Positions 1-12,100 of a stretch of 64,000 nt of DNA are shown here, piece by piece; position 1 is the first letter of the stretch; each line of letters opens with the position of its first letter. The stretch is taken from positions 186,001 through 250,000 of the forward strand of contig JAOTON010001929.1 in assembly GCA_034440635.1 (NCBI GenBank). The letters run 5' to 3'. This DNA is from Lepas anatifera (taxonomy: Eukaryota > Arthropoda > Thecostraca > Lepadidae). Made by a program: the position numbers and the translations under genes. Under the pieces are notes generated by a model. The model saw only the letters and a list, made by a program, of their open reading frames with translations, ran no database searches and had not been told where the DNA came from.

Positions 1-209
1 TTTGTTCAGTTGATAAATTTGAAAATTCTGTGGCGATTATGGTCGATATATTTCGGTGGAGGACATTTCTCTGCACTGTATAATTTACGCAATGAATAAG
101 AAAATGTTTCGTATTTTCGTTTTGATGACCATAGCTGCAGAATGGGTTTCGGCTCCGAGGATTTGATAAATGTGGCCATTTAATTTGGACATGTCAACTC
201 TGAGTTGCG

Positions 210-2720
210 TCAAAAGGAGTTCAAAATTTTGTTGCCGTACGAGTAGTATTTTAGAGGTTGTTGAACAGAGAAATATTCGACTACATGGTTTTTAAATGAT
301 TTGTGCGATTGAATGGTTCTTATTGGTTCTGGAAGCTCATTATATTGTTTTATTGCGCTTGGCAAGAACGAGTTACTGAAGTTACACGTTCTAGTCAATA
401 GTTCCGTTCTTTGGTTTCGGTTACGTAATTCTCTGTTAGCCGTTGCGTTGCGTATATTAGGAAGAGTGGTTTTGATGTATTGGGGAATATCGTCATTTAG
501 TAGTTTTCGTAAGAAGTGAAGTTTGTGGATTTTACGTCGATTTCTTAGGCTATTCCAACCTAGATCTAATCTTAATTTTTCTGTAGAGGTTCTAGGTAGT
601 GTTTTAGTAACGAGTCTTGCCGCCCTGTTTTGTAATCTTTCAAGCCTCAGACAATCTGCTGCCGTTATGATTCCGTCGTAAATTATATCGCAATAATCAA
701 AATGAGGCATGATATAAGTGCTATAAATATAGTTAAGGATTGGTCGAGATAAATATGGGGCGATTGGGTAAAGAGGACCTAGAGTGATATTAACTTTTCT
801 GACAATGTTGTCTACATGTGAGTGCAATCTTAGGTCTTTTGAGAAATTCATGCCTAAATGTTTGTGCTCGTTAACATCCGGGATGATTTTGCCGTCAAAA
901 ATTAATTGTGGGGGTTCTGCATTCTTCTGTAGGAAAAGGTTTGCTGAATAGTTTTTGAGGCATTGAAAGTAATGAGCCAATTCTTACCATACTCTTGAAT
1001 TTTAGAGAGATCATTTTGGAGGGATGCTTGAACCTCTTGAACATTTTCAGGTTTGTGTCGAGCAAATAGGCAAGTATCGTCAGCAAACAACAGAATTTCG
1101 TTCCTAACTTTAGTAGAAAGGTCGTTTAGATATAGAAGGGCAAGCAGGGGCCCAATAACGGAACCCTGCGGGCATCCTGCATTCAGTGTCAATAAAGAAG
1201 ACGAAGTGTCGTCGACAATGACCCTCTGCTGTCTGTCTGTCAGATATGAGCGTAACCAGTTGATGATGTTAGTCAGTCCAAATTCATGTTCACATTTGTG
1301 AGAAGCCCTTTGTGCCAAATTTTGTCGAAGTGGCGACTGATATCCAGGTATAGGACTGTGGCGTTTTTTCTTTGTCTAAGGATTCGTAAAGGGCGTGCGT
1401 CAGGTAAAACAGTTGAAGTTGTGTCCCATGTCCTGGTCTGTATCCACTTTGTCTTTCAGTAAGGAGGTGATTGTCAGTAAGATGCTGGTAGATTTTTCTA
1501 CAAACAATTTTTTCGAACACTTTCGACACACAAGACAGAAGACTTATTGGTCGATAATTGGCAACGTCGGCTGTACTACCTTTATTTTTATAAATGGGCT
1601 TAACATTGGCTACCTTCCAAGACTCTGGGAATATACCTAAATGGAGTGATTTATTGAAAAGCCTCGAGAGAGGTTCTGATATTATTATTGCGGTGAGCTT
1701 TAATAATTTTACGGGTATTTTATCTGGACCAGTAGATTTATTCTTACTCAAGCCGTTAATAGTTTTAAGCACTTCCTGTTCACTTATAACAAAGGATTCT
1801 AAATTTGGTACTACAATATTTTGCAAATGATGAACTATTGCTCTGTCAGAATCAGGTAAATATGTTTGGGCGGCAAAATAGGAATTTAGTAGCTCAGCTT
1901 TTTCCAGATCATCTACGACGAGTTGTTCAGAAGTGTTTATTAGAGGCGGAATGTCAGATTTTTATGTTGCCGACCATTTTTCGAAGCGTTTGGTGATATT
2001 TATGTAAGTCTTGTTTTTCTTCTATAAGATTAGATGCCTGGTGTTGAAGATATTGGCTCTTTAATCGTTTAGTCATTTGTGTTACATTATTTCTGCACTG
2101 TTTCCATGCCGTCCAGTCATGGTACAGCTAATGCAATGAGCCGGGGAGTTTTTATTTCTGCAATTTTGACAAGATTTTGCTTTTCTGAAAATCCGGTCCC
2201 GCTTTCGTATCAAAGTTTTAGCGCGCTAGTTACCCACGGTTTTTTGTTTGAATGAAGTTTTAAAGTTTTTGTGGGAATGCATTCGTGAGCTGCTTTTAGG
2301 AGGGTTGAGGTAAAAGGTTTGAAGCTGAGTCTATATCTTTTCCAGAATTTCACTCCAGTTTGTGGTCATCAAAGTCTGCGTCAGTCTCGGAATGTCCATG
2401 TTAGAGTAATCCCATACAATCTTTTGCTTAATGGATGGAGTACGAGTATTTCCTCGAACAGATACAAAAATAGGAAAATGATCTAATTGGGAGAATGAAG
2501 ATATAGTGCCACATTTTGTTACCGTATCATAATTCGAAACAAAACAAAGATCTCTGAGATTTCGAGTTTCGCCTTCTACACGCGTGGGTTCTGAAATGAT
2601 TTGAGAGAGAAGGAGGGAATCGGCGACTAGTTCCAACTCGCGTTCGAAGGGTTTGACTGGGGAATGGTTCAACATCTTGGCCAATGGTTCAACATTTCGT
2701 TGAACCATTGGCCGACAACA
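210..2720 (-). mobile_element. Decayed non-LTR retrotransposon (LINE), Jockey/CR1-like
   Basis: Read on the minus strand, the segment holds the C-terminal part of an endonuclease domain (2331-2732; ends with a Q-L-D-H-F-P-I stretch like the SDH motif). A reverse transcriptase follows (1290-1826: NYRPISLLS block and FEKIV; 902-1318: GCPQGSVIGPLL and the catalytic FADD box). The C-terminal thumb/connection region is at 210-980. The pieces lie in different frames, with shifts near 1310 and 970, and the 5' part (ORF1 and most of the endonuclease) is missing. This is therefore a 5'-truncated, dead insertion. Motif order and spacing fit the Jockey/CR1 group, but I cannot assign a clade. No target-site duplication was identified. 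Confidence 0.88.
2679..2713. repeat. Perfect 15-bp stem hairpin at the LINE 5' truncation point
   Basis: GGCCAATGGTTCAAC is followed by a 5-nt loop and its exact reverse complement. It sits where LINE similarity fades, at the 5' end of the minus-strand element. Confidence 0.8.
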
Positions 2721-2732
2721 GGTACAGAACAT

Positions 2733-3504
2733 TTTCCTTCACTGTATCTTGTCCAAGGACATGGAATAGAATAATTGCCACAAAAATCCAAGACTTGCAA
2801 TGATATTCCTAAATCAAAATCTTTTGAATTTAAAATAATTATGAAGAAAATCTTCCTTGATGACTACTGATCGATAAACTGGGAACTTATGTACTTACCA
2901 CTAGGACCTCATTCTCTATGTATTATCTGTCCTTGTAGGAGGCTGAATGTTGACTACTGTGAGTGTTTTTGCTTTTCGTAGGCATAGTTGTTTTCTTTTC
3001 ATTGGAATAATTTGAGCTGGGAGCTCAGACAAGGCATCCACCCGTACCTGCTCCAAGCCAATCTCTAATTCCATTTATAATTAAATATCCATCTCTCTTT
3101 CCTATGCCTACCTCTGCCCTTTACTGTCCACTTCTTTTGAAAAGAAAAATGTTACAAAAAAAATAAAAAACATCAAACCTTATGCTGCATTTTGACATAA
3201 GGCTAATGTTCTTTAGATGAACAAAGTACTCCATGTTTTGCTCAATTTGGTTTTTGATCAACTTGATTTTTTCAACTTGATGTGTAATTAATTAGCATTC
3301 AAACCTTGCTCCAATATTCCAGTGCAATGCAAATGCCATAAGCATTTTGGGAGATGAAAGCATTATTTTTTGTATGTCACACATGACGGGACTATTCCCT
3401 ATTTCTGGAATGTGTGTATTTTTATTTTATTTGCTGATTTGTTACCACCATGTTGCAGAGTTGCTACAAAATAACACAACGCAAAAGTTCTGAAGGCTAG
3501 AAAA
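2733..3504. other. AT-rich spacer upstream of CDK5RAP3
   Basis: No coding potential or repeat was recognised. Near the gene, a pyrimidine-containing stretch ending in TTGCAG at about 3457 could be the acceptor of an intron in the 5' UTR. No TATA box or initiator could be assigned. Confidence 0.4.
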
Positions 3505-5049
3505 ATGGAGGACATGCCCATTGACATCCATGTGGGGAAGCTGATGGATTGGCTGGTCTCGCGGCGACTCTGCGAACGGCGCTGGCAGGACACGGCGCTG
3601 CAGGTCCGGGAGAAGATCAGCCATGCCATCCAAGACATGCCTGAGCACCCGGACATTGTGGCGCTGCTTTCCGGCGCTCACATCAACTACTACCACTGTC
3701 TGCGGATCGTAGACATTCTTAAAGAAACGGAGAAGGACACCAAAAACCTTTTTGGCTTCTATGGGTCACAGCGAATGAAGGATTGGCAAGAGGTAGTCAA
3801 ACTATATGCGAACAAAAACGTGGGTCTGGCGGAGGCGTCTCAAATGCTGGCACGCATTATGAGTTACGAGATTCCCGGTCTAAAGAAGCAGATTGCTAAA
3901 CTGGAGCAAACTCAATCGGAGTGTGATAAGAGGGAGCACGAGTTGTTGCGGAGCAGTGCAGCCATGCGGGACCAGTACTCCGCCTCCTGCCGACAGTTGG
4001 GAATGGAAGGACACAAACTGCGCTCTGAGATCGTCCAGCTGCTGGAGGAGCTGCCCCAGGAGCTGAAGGCGATCGCTGAGCAGGCGGCTTGCCTGTCGGA
4101 CGCGGTAGGATACTACCGCGAGTTTGTGCCGTTCATCAGTCCGGGTGTGGACCCGGAGCAGCTGGTGCCGACCCTACATTACCTGATAATGCACGGTGAC
4201 GTCACCACCTACGAGTGGCGGTATGGGGAGGCGCCGCTGCGAGTGGAGCCGCCGCCGTGCGTTATCAACGAGGAGGAGGAGGTCCCCGACCAGAGCAGGG
4301 GTGCTAATGACGGCGGCATTGACTTTGGCGACTCGGAGATCGACTTCGGTGACTCAGAGATCGACTTTGGCGAGGACGCGGCTGCCGACATCGACTGGGG
4401 AGGTTTGGAGGAGGAGGCTGCTGACGGTGGGACCGCGCTGGACGCGGCGGCACTGGAGGCGGTCGGGGATGCAATAGCCGACATTACGGTGGAGGACAGC
4501 GGGCTGGAGGGTGGTGTTGCGCGCGACTCGGAGGCACTGTCGCTGCTGGACAACCCACAGACACGTGCCATCATCACTGCCGAACTGGTGGAGCTGGAAG
4601 CCTTCCTCTGTCAGCGCGTGCTGGAGATGACGGACCGCCGGGAGGAGGGCATGGTGGCCACCAGTCAGCTGCAGGCGGCACCGCAGTCGGTCCAGCTGCT
4701 GACTGCCGAGGCGGCACAGCAGATGCAGGCGCGCGTGCAGGTGGTGCGGGCCAGCCTGCGCGCTGTCAAGCTGCAGCACCTGTTCCTGGTGAAGAGCTCG
4801 CCGCGGTACGTGGACCGGTTAGCGGCGCAGCTGCGACAGAAGCTGGACATTGCCGCCCGCATGGATCAGTCGGCAGAAACCATGCGTGAAAAAAGACGGC
4901 AGTGTGGTGAGGCGGCGGCGGCACTTCAGCCCAAACTGAAGCTTATTATCGAGAAAACTAGGGAACTTCAACGCCAGATAGAGCAGTCTATTAGTGAGAA
5001 GTACAAGGGACGGACTGTCAACCTTCTGGGCGGAGTTAGCGCTGCGTAG
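3505..5049 (+). CDS. CDK5RAP3: CDK5 regulatory subunit-associated protein 3 (C53/LZAP) homologue
   Basis: The 514-residue protein is close to the usual family length of about 500. CDK5RAP3/C53 is a subunit of the UFM1 E3 ligase complex (with UFL1 and DDRGK1) at the ER and couples stalled-ribosome UFMylation to ER-phagy. The start, MEDMPIDIHVGKLMDWLVSR, is family-typical, and the ATG has a good AAAAATGG context. An N-terminal helical/coiled-coil region (about 1-230) precedes an acidic disordered linker (about 255-330). A C-terminal helical domain (about 340-500) completes it. The linker carries shuffled ATG8/UFM1-interacting motifs: IDFG at 272-275, 279-282 and 286-289, and IDWG at 296-299. 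The CDS has no intron, unlike the other two genes here; it may be natural intron loss or an old retrocopy. Codons from 185 on are duplicated downstream. Confidence 0.93.
   Translation: MEDMPIDIHVGKLMDWLVSRRLCERRWQDTALQVREKISHAIQDMPEHPDIVALLSGAHINYYHCLRIVDILKETEKDTKNLFGFYGSQRMKDWQEVVKLYANKNVGLAEASQMLARIMSYEIPGLKKQIAKLEQTQSECDKREHELLRSSAAMRDQYSASCRQLGMEGHKLRSEIVQLLEELPQELKAIAEQAACLSDAVGYYREFVPFISPGVDPEQLVPTLHYLIMHGDVTTYEWRYGEAPLRVEPPPCVINEEEEVPDQSRGANDGGIDFGDSEIDFGDSEIDFGEDAAADIDWGGLEEEAADGGTALDAAALEAVGDAIADITVEDSGLEGGVARDSEALSLLDNPQTRAIITAELVELEAFLCQRVLEMTDRREEGMVATSQLQAAPQSVQLLTAEAAQQMQARVQVVRASLRAVKLQHLFLVKSSPRYVDRLAAQLRQKLDIAARMDQSAETMREKRRQCGEAAAALQPKLKLIIEKTRELQRQIEQSISEKYKGRTVNLLGGVSAA
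4318..4401 (+). other. CDK5RAP3: Cluster of shuffled ATG8/UFM1-interacting motifs in CDK5RAP3
   Basis: Three heptad-spaced IDFG motifs (residues 272-275, 279-282 and 286-289) and one IDWG (296-299) lie in an Asp/Glu-rich linker. In characterised C53 proteins, IDWG-type motifs bind ATG8 and UFM1. The regular 7-residue spacing, built from near-identical 21-nt units, suggests local repeat expansion. Confidence 0.75.
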
Positions 5050-5656
5050 CGGCAGTGATGCAGCTGTTCTGAGTGTTTTACGGTGACTCTGCTCCGGTTT
5101 TCTTTTAGCTCCAGGCGATGGCGGCGGCTACAACTACATTATGGTGTGTGAAGCATTCGCAACTGTCACAACGAGGTGATATGTGACGGCCGCGTACCAA
5201 GCACACCTCACGCTGACGTGCTGCATGCGTGGCAGTGGAAGAAATAATTGTGTGCGGTGTACGCGGCAGCTATCTTCCATCTACAGATTGCGGTGCTGCC
5301 GGCACTGTGTGGTCCTGGGCCGGGTAACGTAGCCGCCACGCCTATTTCACGATGCACCGTCTCTCTCGAGGGTCCAAATGAAAAGCTGTTGTGGCTGTTT
5401 ATGGTTTGGGGGTATCTGTATTGGGTAAGGGAACGTGATGTTGGGCTTTGTTAACAAATGAGTAGTATTTATCCTTTGTCGGGCTTGTTGTTAGTAGCTA
5501 TTGATACATTTGTTTCCGAAATAATGTATTTATTTTGAAAGGATTCTCTTCGCAAGGAACACATGGCAAGGAAGGATATATTTCTTCATTACCTACTTAA
5601 CTGAACATTTTTACATGTAGGAAATTCCTATGTTCTTGATAACCCCTCATAATAAA
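5050..5656 (+). other. Putative 3' UTR of CDK5RAP3 with candidate poly(A) signal
   Basis: No other gene is seen here. The first clear AATAAA on the + strand is at 5651-5656. Its equivalent in the duplicate is about 9771-9776. The actual end of the transcript is not known. Confidence 0.4.
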
Positions 5657-5894
5657 TAAGTTCACCGGCAATCGATTATCTTTTCCAAAAAGTATTGGAT
5701 AGTTACGTTGAAAAAGTACTTTGGAGCTAGGTTCGCTTACAAGGGGAGACGAATTCGACAGGGTTCTGTGAAGGGCGACCAAGTGGGTGCAAAAAATATT
5801 TCCGCTCGCCCCCACCCGGAAATTTTTATATGTTTGCCGACGCCACCCGGCACCGCTGGCGCAAGGCGAACTCAAAACTCGCCCCCTTGTAAAA

Positions 5895-6842
5895 TTATGT
5901 GTGAGCTGTTGGATATTTATGATAGGGTCTCAACTTTATGCCTGCGTTGCTCGTGCGTTGTGCGTTGGAAAGTCCGTGTGAATTCAATGTGGGTTAACTT
6001 CACATGTATTAACGCTCAGGTGAATGGTTTGACCTCCAGAGGTCAATTTGCGTCACGATAGGCTATTTCCACTAAAATATGCAATGCCCAAGAAACCTGG
6101 GCATGGCTCTCATGCCATTAGATCTATTGAGGTCTGGTAAAGTACACTTGATGGAAAAATCCCAAGGCTTTCTCCGCTATGTGGAACATGATGACCTCCC
6201 TACAGTTGTGTGACCTCCAGAAGGTATCTCTTGACCTAGCATGACCTGAGGTCGCGGAATGTTATTAAGTCTTCCCGTGCATCAAACGGAAGCCAGCGAG
6301 GAGACATGCACCAAAACGTTTGGTTCAGTGCTCTAGCTTGATTAGGTCAAAAATTATTGTCAAAATACTGTGTTTTGACCCCTGGTGACCTGTGAAGACC
6401 TCAAATAAGTCAAGGGAAAATATTGCCTTTCGAATCCAAGGAAGTGTTTTTCTGAGAAATCGGAGTATTTGCAATCATTGTTATGACATTTAGATCATCA
6501 GACAGTTTTTCTCATGCTTTTTCTACGGGAGAGGTCACCTCGTGACGTGACCTCAGGTCTCCAAATCGAAAAATCCCGGATATAAATGTTGTAGACCGTG
6601 GAAGGGTCATCAAGTGTGGAAAGTTTAAAATCGATCGGCCTAGAAGTGTAGCTATGGTAGAGCTCAAAAGTTGAAGTGAGGTGACCTTGTTTGACCTCGC
6701 CCGGTGACCTGACATAGGGTGGCCCGGTGTAAAAAATTCAGGTTTCTCTATGAAAAGGCCCAAGACATTAAAGTTACCTTTCAAAATTCGAAGAAGGTTG
6801 AGATCCTATAATAAATACCCAACAGCTCATAAATCATCATAA
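5895..6842. mobile_element. Non-autonomous element with inverted ends and a TGACCT-rich interior
   Basis: The ends near 5896-5935 and 6798-6840 are inverted copies (both contain AGCTGTTGG..TATTTAT). The interior is dense in TGACCT/AGGTCA and is a diverged relative of the elements at 19880-20905 and 52787-53797. It shares with them blocks such as TTTGACCTCCAGAGGTCAA and the CTCTCATGCCATTAGA segment. No transposase is encoded. Confidence 0.6.
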
Positions 6843-7063
6843 ATGTCCGGGCGGTGGAATCCTCTAGAACGCGGCCGCTGTGAGCGCCAATACATGAAGC
6901 CCACACCGTGGGAGTATAAAACGCACGCCTGCTCGCTCGGGGGCGAAATCCTAACTCTTGGAAGCTCTTCGAACTATGTTTTATATAAATAAGTTGCAAA
7001 CAAGGTCCTCAATATCATTTTCAAACTTGAAACTAACGCTGAAGTGTAGTTTTATCGTATTCA

Positions 7064-7320
7064 GGCAGTGTTTCTAGGGGAAGACTGTTTCAGGTCCAGG
7101 ATTTCTGATGGGGGGGGAGGCACCATGGAACCATGACGCTGAAACCCTTCAGGTAGGCGCCGATACTCGCACTCTACGGGAGGGTAGGTGGGAAGCAACA
7201 TTCCAGGGGCACGCCATCGGTCTTTCAGGGCGCGCCCTGACCATTTCAGGGGTGCCGTAGGGTCGATTGGGAGGAAAGGCTCCGACTCCCCCTCACCTGG
7301 GTCCGTCCATGTGGTACCCT
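7064..7320. repeat. Degenerate MITE related to 15873-16096
   Basis: It shares with the 15.9-kb copy the run GTGGGAAGCAACATTCCAGG, then CCTGACCATTTCAGGGG, then a GGGTCGATTGGGAGG segment. The terminal GGATCCGCCTAT motif has decayed. A second copy lies in the tandem duplicate at about 11185-11440. Confidence 0.5.
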
Positions 7321-8164
7321 TTGATGTGCAAATATAATGTTTTCAATATAGTATGGTGCCGCAATTTGATGCATGACGTATTCTTTGCGTTGGGGATGAT
7401 CTGTTTTGCCTTGCCAGACTCCTCACAAAGTATTTTCTTTTTGGGGAAACTCCTATTCTGCGGTTAAAATTTGGCAGATTTCTTGTAGAGAATGATATAT
7501 TTTTCTGACTACTGGGACCAGTGGCGGGTTTAAAACTTCACAAGAACGGCGGATTCCGGAGGACAGTGTGTGCAATTGCCCACCCTGAAAAGATTGAGGG
7601 CGTGCAAAAATATTTTTACACACCGCAGGGGCGGAGGCATAACGGAGTTTTGGCGGGAGGGGACAAACCAAAGTCTGCCTCTCCTCCCGGGGTGGGGGGT
7701 GGGACGTGCGATTTGGGTGCTCGACAGACCCAGTATAAGCTACCTTTCCAAGTACATGATCGCTCTCCTTGGGGGGGATGGATGTTGAGCGAATATTTTT
7801 TGCTCAACAGACCTAGTGTAAACACGCTTATTTCAAAAATTTCTCCGGCATTTGGGGGTCAAAAGATAGTTTGCCCCCTCCCAGCGCTTTGGGGGCCGTG
7901 GCCGGATGTCCCCCCTGCGTCCGCCAATGCACACCCGGTTTCGTCTTGGTCTGGGGAGGCGCCCCCTCCCTAGATTTGGCCGGCGTCCCCGGCCGATCAA
8001 GGGAAAAGCAGCCCTAAACACCTATCTGAAGAAATAGGACCCTCTGTGTGAAATAAATGGCACTTTCACATATGAATGGCGTCCCTGACATCAAAGTCAC
8101 TCCATGGAGAGCAAATAGGCACTCCCCCTCCCTCCCAGGAGAGAATAGGTGGCCCTTTGGATAG
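7321..8164. other. Non-coding repeat-rich remainder of the duplicated unit
   Basis: Short open frames here run through G- and C-homopolymer tracts and show no protein-family features. The last 60 bases begin the GGATAG-type repeats in which the duplication breakpoint falls. Confidence 0.5.
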
Positions 8165-9169
8165 TATAGGATAGTACAGGAGCTGAAGGCGATCGCTGAG
8201 CAGGCGGCTTGCCTGTCGGACGCGGTAGGATACTACCGCGAGTTTGTGCCGTTCATCAGTCCGGGTGTGGACCCGGAGCAGCTGGTGCCGACCCTACATT
8301 ACCTGATAGTGCACGGTGACGTCACCACCTACGAGTGGCGGTATGGGGAGGCGCCGCTGCGAGTGGAGCCGCCGCCGTGCGTTATCAACGAGGAGGAGGA
8401 GGTCCCCGACCAGAGCAGGGGTGCTAATGACGGCGGCATTGACTTTGGCGACTCGGAGATCGACTTCGGTGACTCAGAGATCGACTTTGGCGAGGACGCG
8501 GCTGCCGACATCGACTGGGGAGGTTTGGAGGAGGAGGCTGCTGACGGTGGGACCGCGCTGGACGCGGCGGCACTGGAGGCGGTCGGGGATGCAATAGCCG
8601 ACATTACGGTGGAGGACAGCGGGCTGGAAGGCGGTGTTGCGCGCGACTCGGAGGCACTGTCGCTGCTGGACAACCCACAGACACGTGCCATCATCACTGC
8701 CGAACTGGTGGAGCTGGAAGCCTTCCTCTGTCAGCGCGTGCTGGAGATGACGGACCGCCGGGAGGAGGGCATGGTGGCCACCAGTCAGCTGCAGGCGGCA
8801 CCGCAGTCGGTCCAGCTGCTGACTGCCGAGGCGGCACAGCAGATGCAGGCGCGCGTGCAGGTGGTGCGGGCCAGCCTGCGCGCTGTCAAGCTGCAGCACC
8901 TGTTCCTGGTGAAGAGCTCGCCGCGGTACGTGGACCGGTTAGCGGCGCAGCTGCGACAGAAGCTGGACATTGCCGCCCGCATGGATCAGTCGGCAGAAAC
9001 CATGCGTGAAAAAAGACGGCAGTGTGGTGAGGCGGCGGCGGCACTTCAGCCCAAACTGAAGCTTATTATCGAGAAAACTAGGGAACTTCAACGCCAGATA
9101 GAGCAGTCTATTAGTGAGAAGTACAAGGGACGGACTGTCAACCTTCTGGGCGGAGTTAGCGCTGCGTAG
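8165..9169 (+). pseudogene. 5'-truncated CDK5RAP3 copy (codons 185-514)
   Basis: The frame opens after an in-frame TAG at 8162-8164 and enters homologous sequence at 8177 with QELKAIAEQ, matching residue 185 onward of the intact gene. The N-terminal 184 residues and the promoter are absent. The methionine at the LIMHG site in the parent is valine here, so there is no early start codon. Otherwise the predicted protein is identical to the parent, including all four IDFG/IDWG motifs and the stop codon. It is probably not translated unless it is spliced to something upstream. Confidence 0.85.
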
Positions 9170-12100
9170 CGGCAGTGATGCAGCTGTTCTGAGTGTTTTA
9201 CGGTGACTCTGCTCCGGTTTTCTTTTAGCTCCAGGCGATGGCGGCGGTTACAACTACATTATGATGTGTGAAGCATTCGCAACTGTCACAACGAAGTGAT
9301 ATGTGACGGCCGCGTACCAAGCACACCGCACGCTGACGTGCTGCACGCGTGGCAGTGGAAGAAATAATTGTGTGCGGTGTACGCGGCAGCTATCTTCCAT
9401 CTACAGATTGCGGTGCTGCCGGCACTGTGTGGTCCTGGGCCGGGTAACGTAGCCGCCACGCCTATTTCACGATGCACCGTCTCTCTGGAGGGTCCAAATG
9501 AAAAGCTGTTGTGGCTGTTTATGGTTTGGGGGTATCTGTATTGGGTAAGGGAACGTGATGTTGGGCTTTGTTAACAAATGAGTAGTATTTATCTTTTGTC
9601 GGGCTTGTTGTTAGTAGCTATTGATACATTTGTTTCCGAAATAATGTATTTATTTTGAAAGGATTCTCTTCGCAAGGAACACATGGCAAGGAAGGATATA
9701 TTTCTTCATTACCTACTTAACTGAACATTTTTACATGTCGGAAATTCTTATGTTCTTGATAACCCCTCATAATAAATAAGTTCACCGGCAATCGATTATC
9801 TTTTCCAAAAAGTATCGGATAGTTACGTTGAAAAAGTACTTTGGAGCTAGGTTCGCTTACAAGAGGAGACGAATTCGACAGGGTTCTGTGAAGGGTGACC
9901 AAGTGGGTGCAAAACATATTTCCGCTCGCCCCCACCCGGAAATTTTTATATGTTTGCCGACGCCACCCGGCACCGCTGGCGCAAGGCGAACTCAAAACTC
10001 GCCCCCTTGTAAAGTTATGTGTGAGCTGTTGGATATTTATGATAGGTTCTCAACTTTATGCCTGCGTTGCTCGTGCGCTGTGCGTTGGAAAGTCCGTGTG
10101 AATTCAATGTGGGTTTACTTCACATGTATTAACGCTCAGGTGAATGGTTTGACCTCCAGAGGTCAATTTGAGTCACGATAGGCTATTTCCACTAAAATAT
10201 GCAATGCCCAAGAAACCTGGGCATGGCTCTCATGCCATTAGATCTATTGAGGTCTGGTAAAGTACACTTGATGGAAAAATTCCAAGGCTTTCTCCGCTAT
10301 GTGGAACATGATGACCTCCCTACAGTTGTGTGACCTCCAGAAGGTATCTCTTGACCTAGCATGACCTGAGGTCGCGGAATGTCATTAAGTCTTCCCGTGC
10401 ATCAAACGGAAGCCAGCGAGGAGACATGCACCAAAACGTTTGGTTCAGTGCTCTAGCTTGATTAGGTCAAAAATTATTGTCAAAATACTGTATTTTGACC
10501 CCTGGTGACCCGTGAAGACCTCAAATAAGTCAAGGGAAAATATTGCCTTTCGAATCCAAGGAAGTGTTTTTCTGAGAAATCGGAGTATTTGCAATCATTG
10601 TTATGACATTTAGATCATCAGACAGTTTTTCCCATGCTTTTTCTACGAGAGAGGTCACCTCGTGACGTGACCTCAGATCTCCAAATCGAAAAATCCCGGA
10701 TATAAATGTTGTAGACCGTGGAAGGGTCATCAAGTGTGGAAAGTTTAAAATCGATCGGCCTAGAAGTGTAGCTATGGTAGAGCTCAAAAGTTGAAGTAAG
10801 GTGACCTTGTTTGACCTCGCCCGGTGACCTGACATAGGGTGGCCCGGTGTAAAAAAATTCAGGTTTCTCTATGAAAAGGTCCAAGACATTAAAGTTACCT
10901 TTCAAAATTCGAAGAAGGTTGAGACCCTATCATAAATATCCAACAGCTCATAAATCATCATAAATGTCCGGGCGGTGGAATCCTCTAGAACGCGGCCGCT
11001 GTGAGCGCCAATACATGAAGCCCACACCGTGGGAGTATAAAACGCAGGCCTGCTCGCTCGGGGGCGAAATCCTAACTCTTGGAAGCTCTTCGAACTATGT
11101 TTTATATAAATAAGTTGCAAACAAGGTCCTTAATGTCATTTTCAAACTTGAAACTAACGCTGAAGTGTAGTTTTATCGTATTCAGGCAATGTTTCTAGGG
11201 GAAGACTGTTTCAGATCCAGGATTTCTGATGGGGGGGGGGTGGCACCATGGAACCATGACGCTGAAACCCTTCAGGTAGGCGCCGATACTCGCACTCTAC
11301 GGGAGGGTAGGTGGGAAGCAACATTCCAGGGGCACGCCATCGGTCTTTCAGGGCGCGCCCTGACCATTTCAGGGGTGCCGTAGAGTCGATTGGGAGGAAA
11401 GGCTCCGACTCCCCCTCACCTGGGTCCGTCCATGTGGTACCCTTTGATGTGCAAATATAATGTTTTCAATATAGTATGGTGCCGCAATTTGGTACATGAC
11501 GTATTCTTTGCGTTTGGGGATGATCTGTTTTGCCTTGCCAGACTCCTCACAAAGTATTTTCTTTTGGGGAAACTCCTATTCTGCGGCTAAAATTTGGCAG
11601 ATTTCTTGTAGAGAATGATATATTTTCTGACTACTGGGACCAGTGGCGGATTTAGAACTTCACAAGAATGGCGGATTCCGGAGGACAGTGTGTGCAATTG
11701 CCCACCCTGAAAAGATTGAGGGCGAGCAAAAATATTTTTACACACCGCAGGGGCGGAGGCATAACGGAGTTTTGGCGGGAGGGGACAAACCAACGTCTGC
11801 CTCTCCTTCCGGGGTGGGGGGGGGTGGGACGTGCGATTTGGCTGCTCGACATACCTAGTATAAGCTACCTTTCCAAGTACATGATCGCTCTCCTTGGGGG
11901 GGGTGGGTGGTGAGCGAATATTTTTTGCTCAACAGACCTAGTGTAAACACGCTTATTTCAAAAATTTCTCCGGCATTTGGGGGCCAAAAGATAGTTTGCC
12001 CCCCCAGTGCTTTGGGGGCCATGGCCGGATGTCCCCCCCCTGCGTCCGCCAATGCACACCCGGTTTCGTCTTGGTCTGGGGAGGCGCCCCTTCCCTAGAT

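Noticed and set aside
4196..4862. Other-frame open frames inside CDK5RAP3
   Set aside because: Shadows of the GC-rich coding frame; duplicated together with it.
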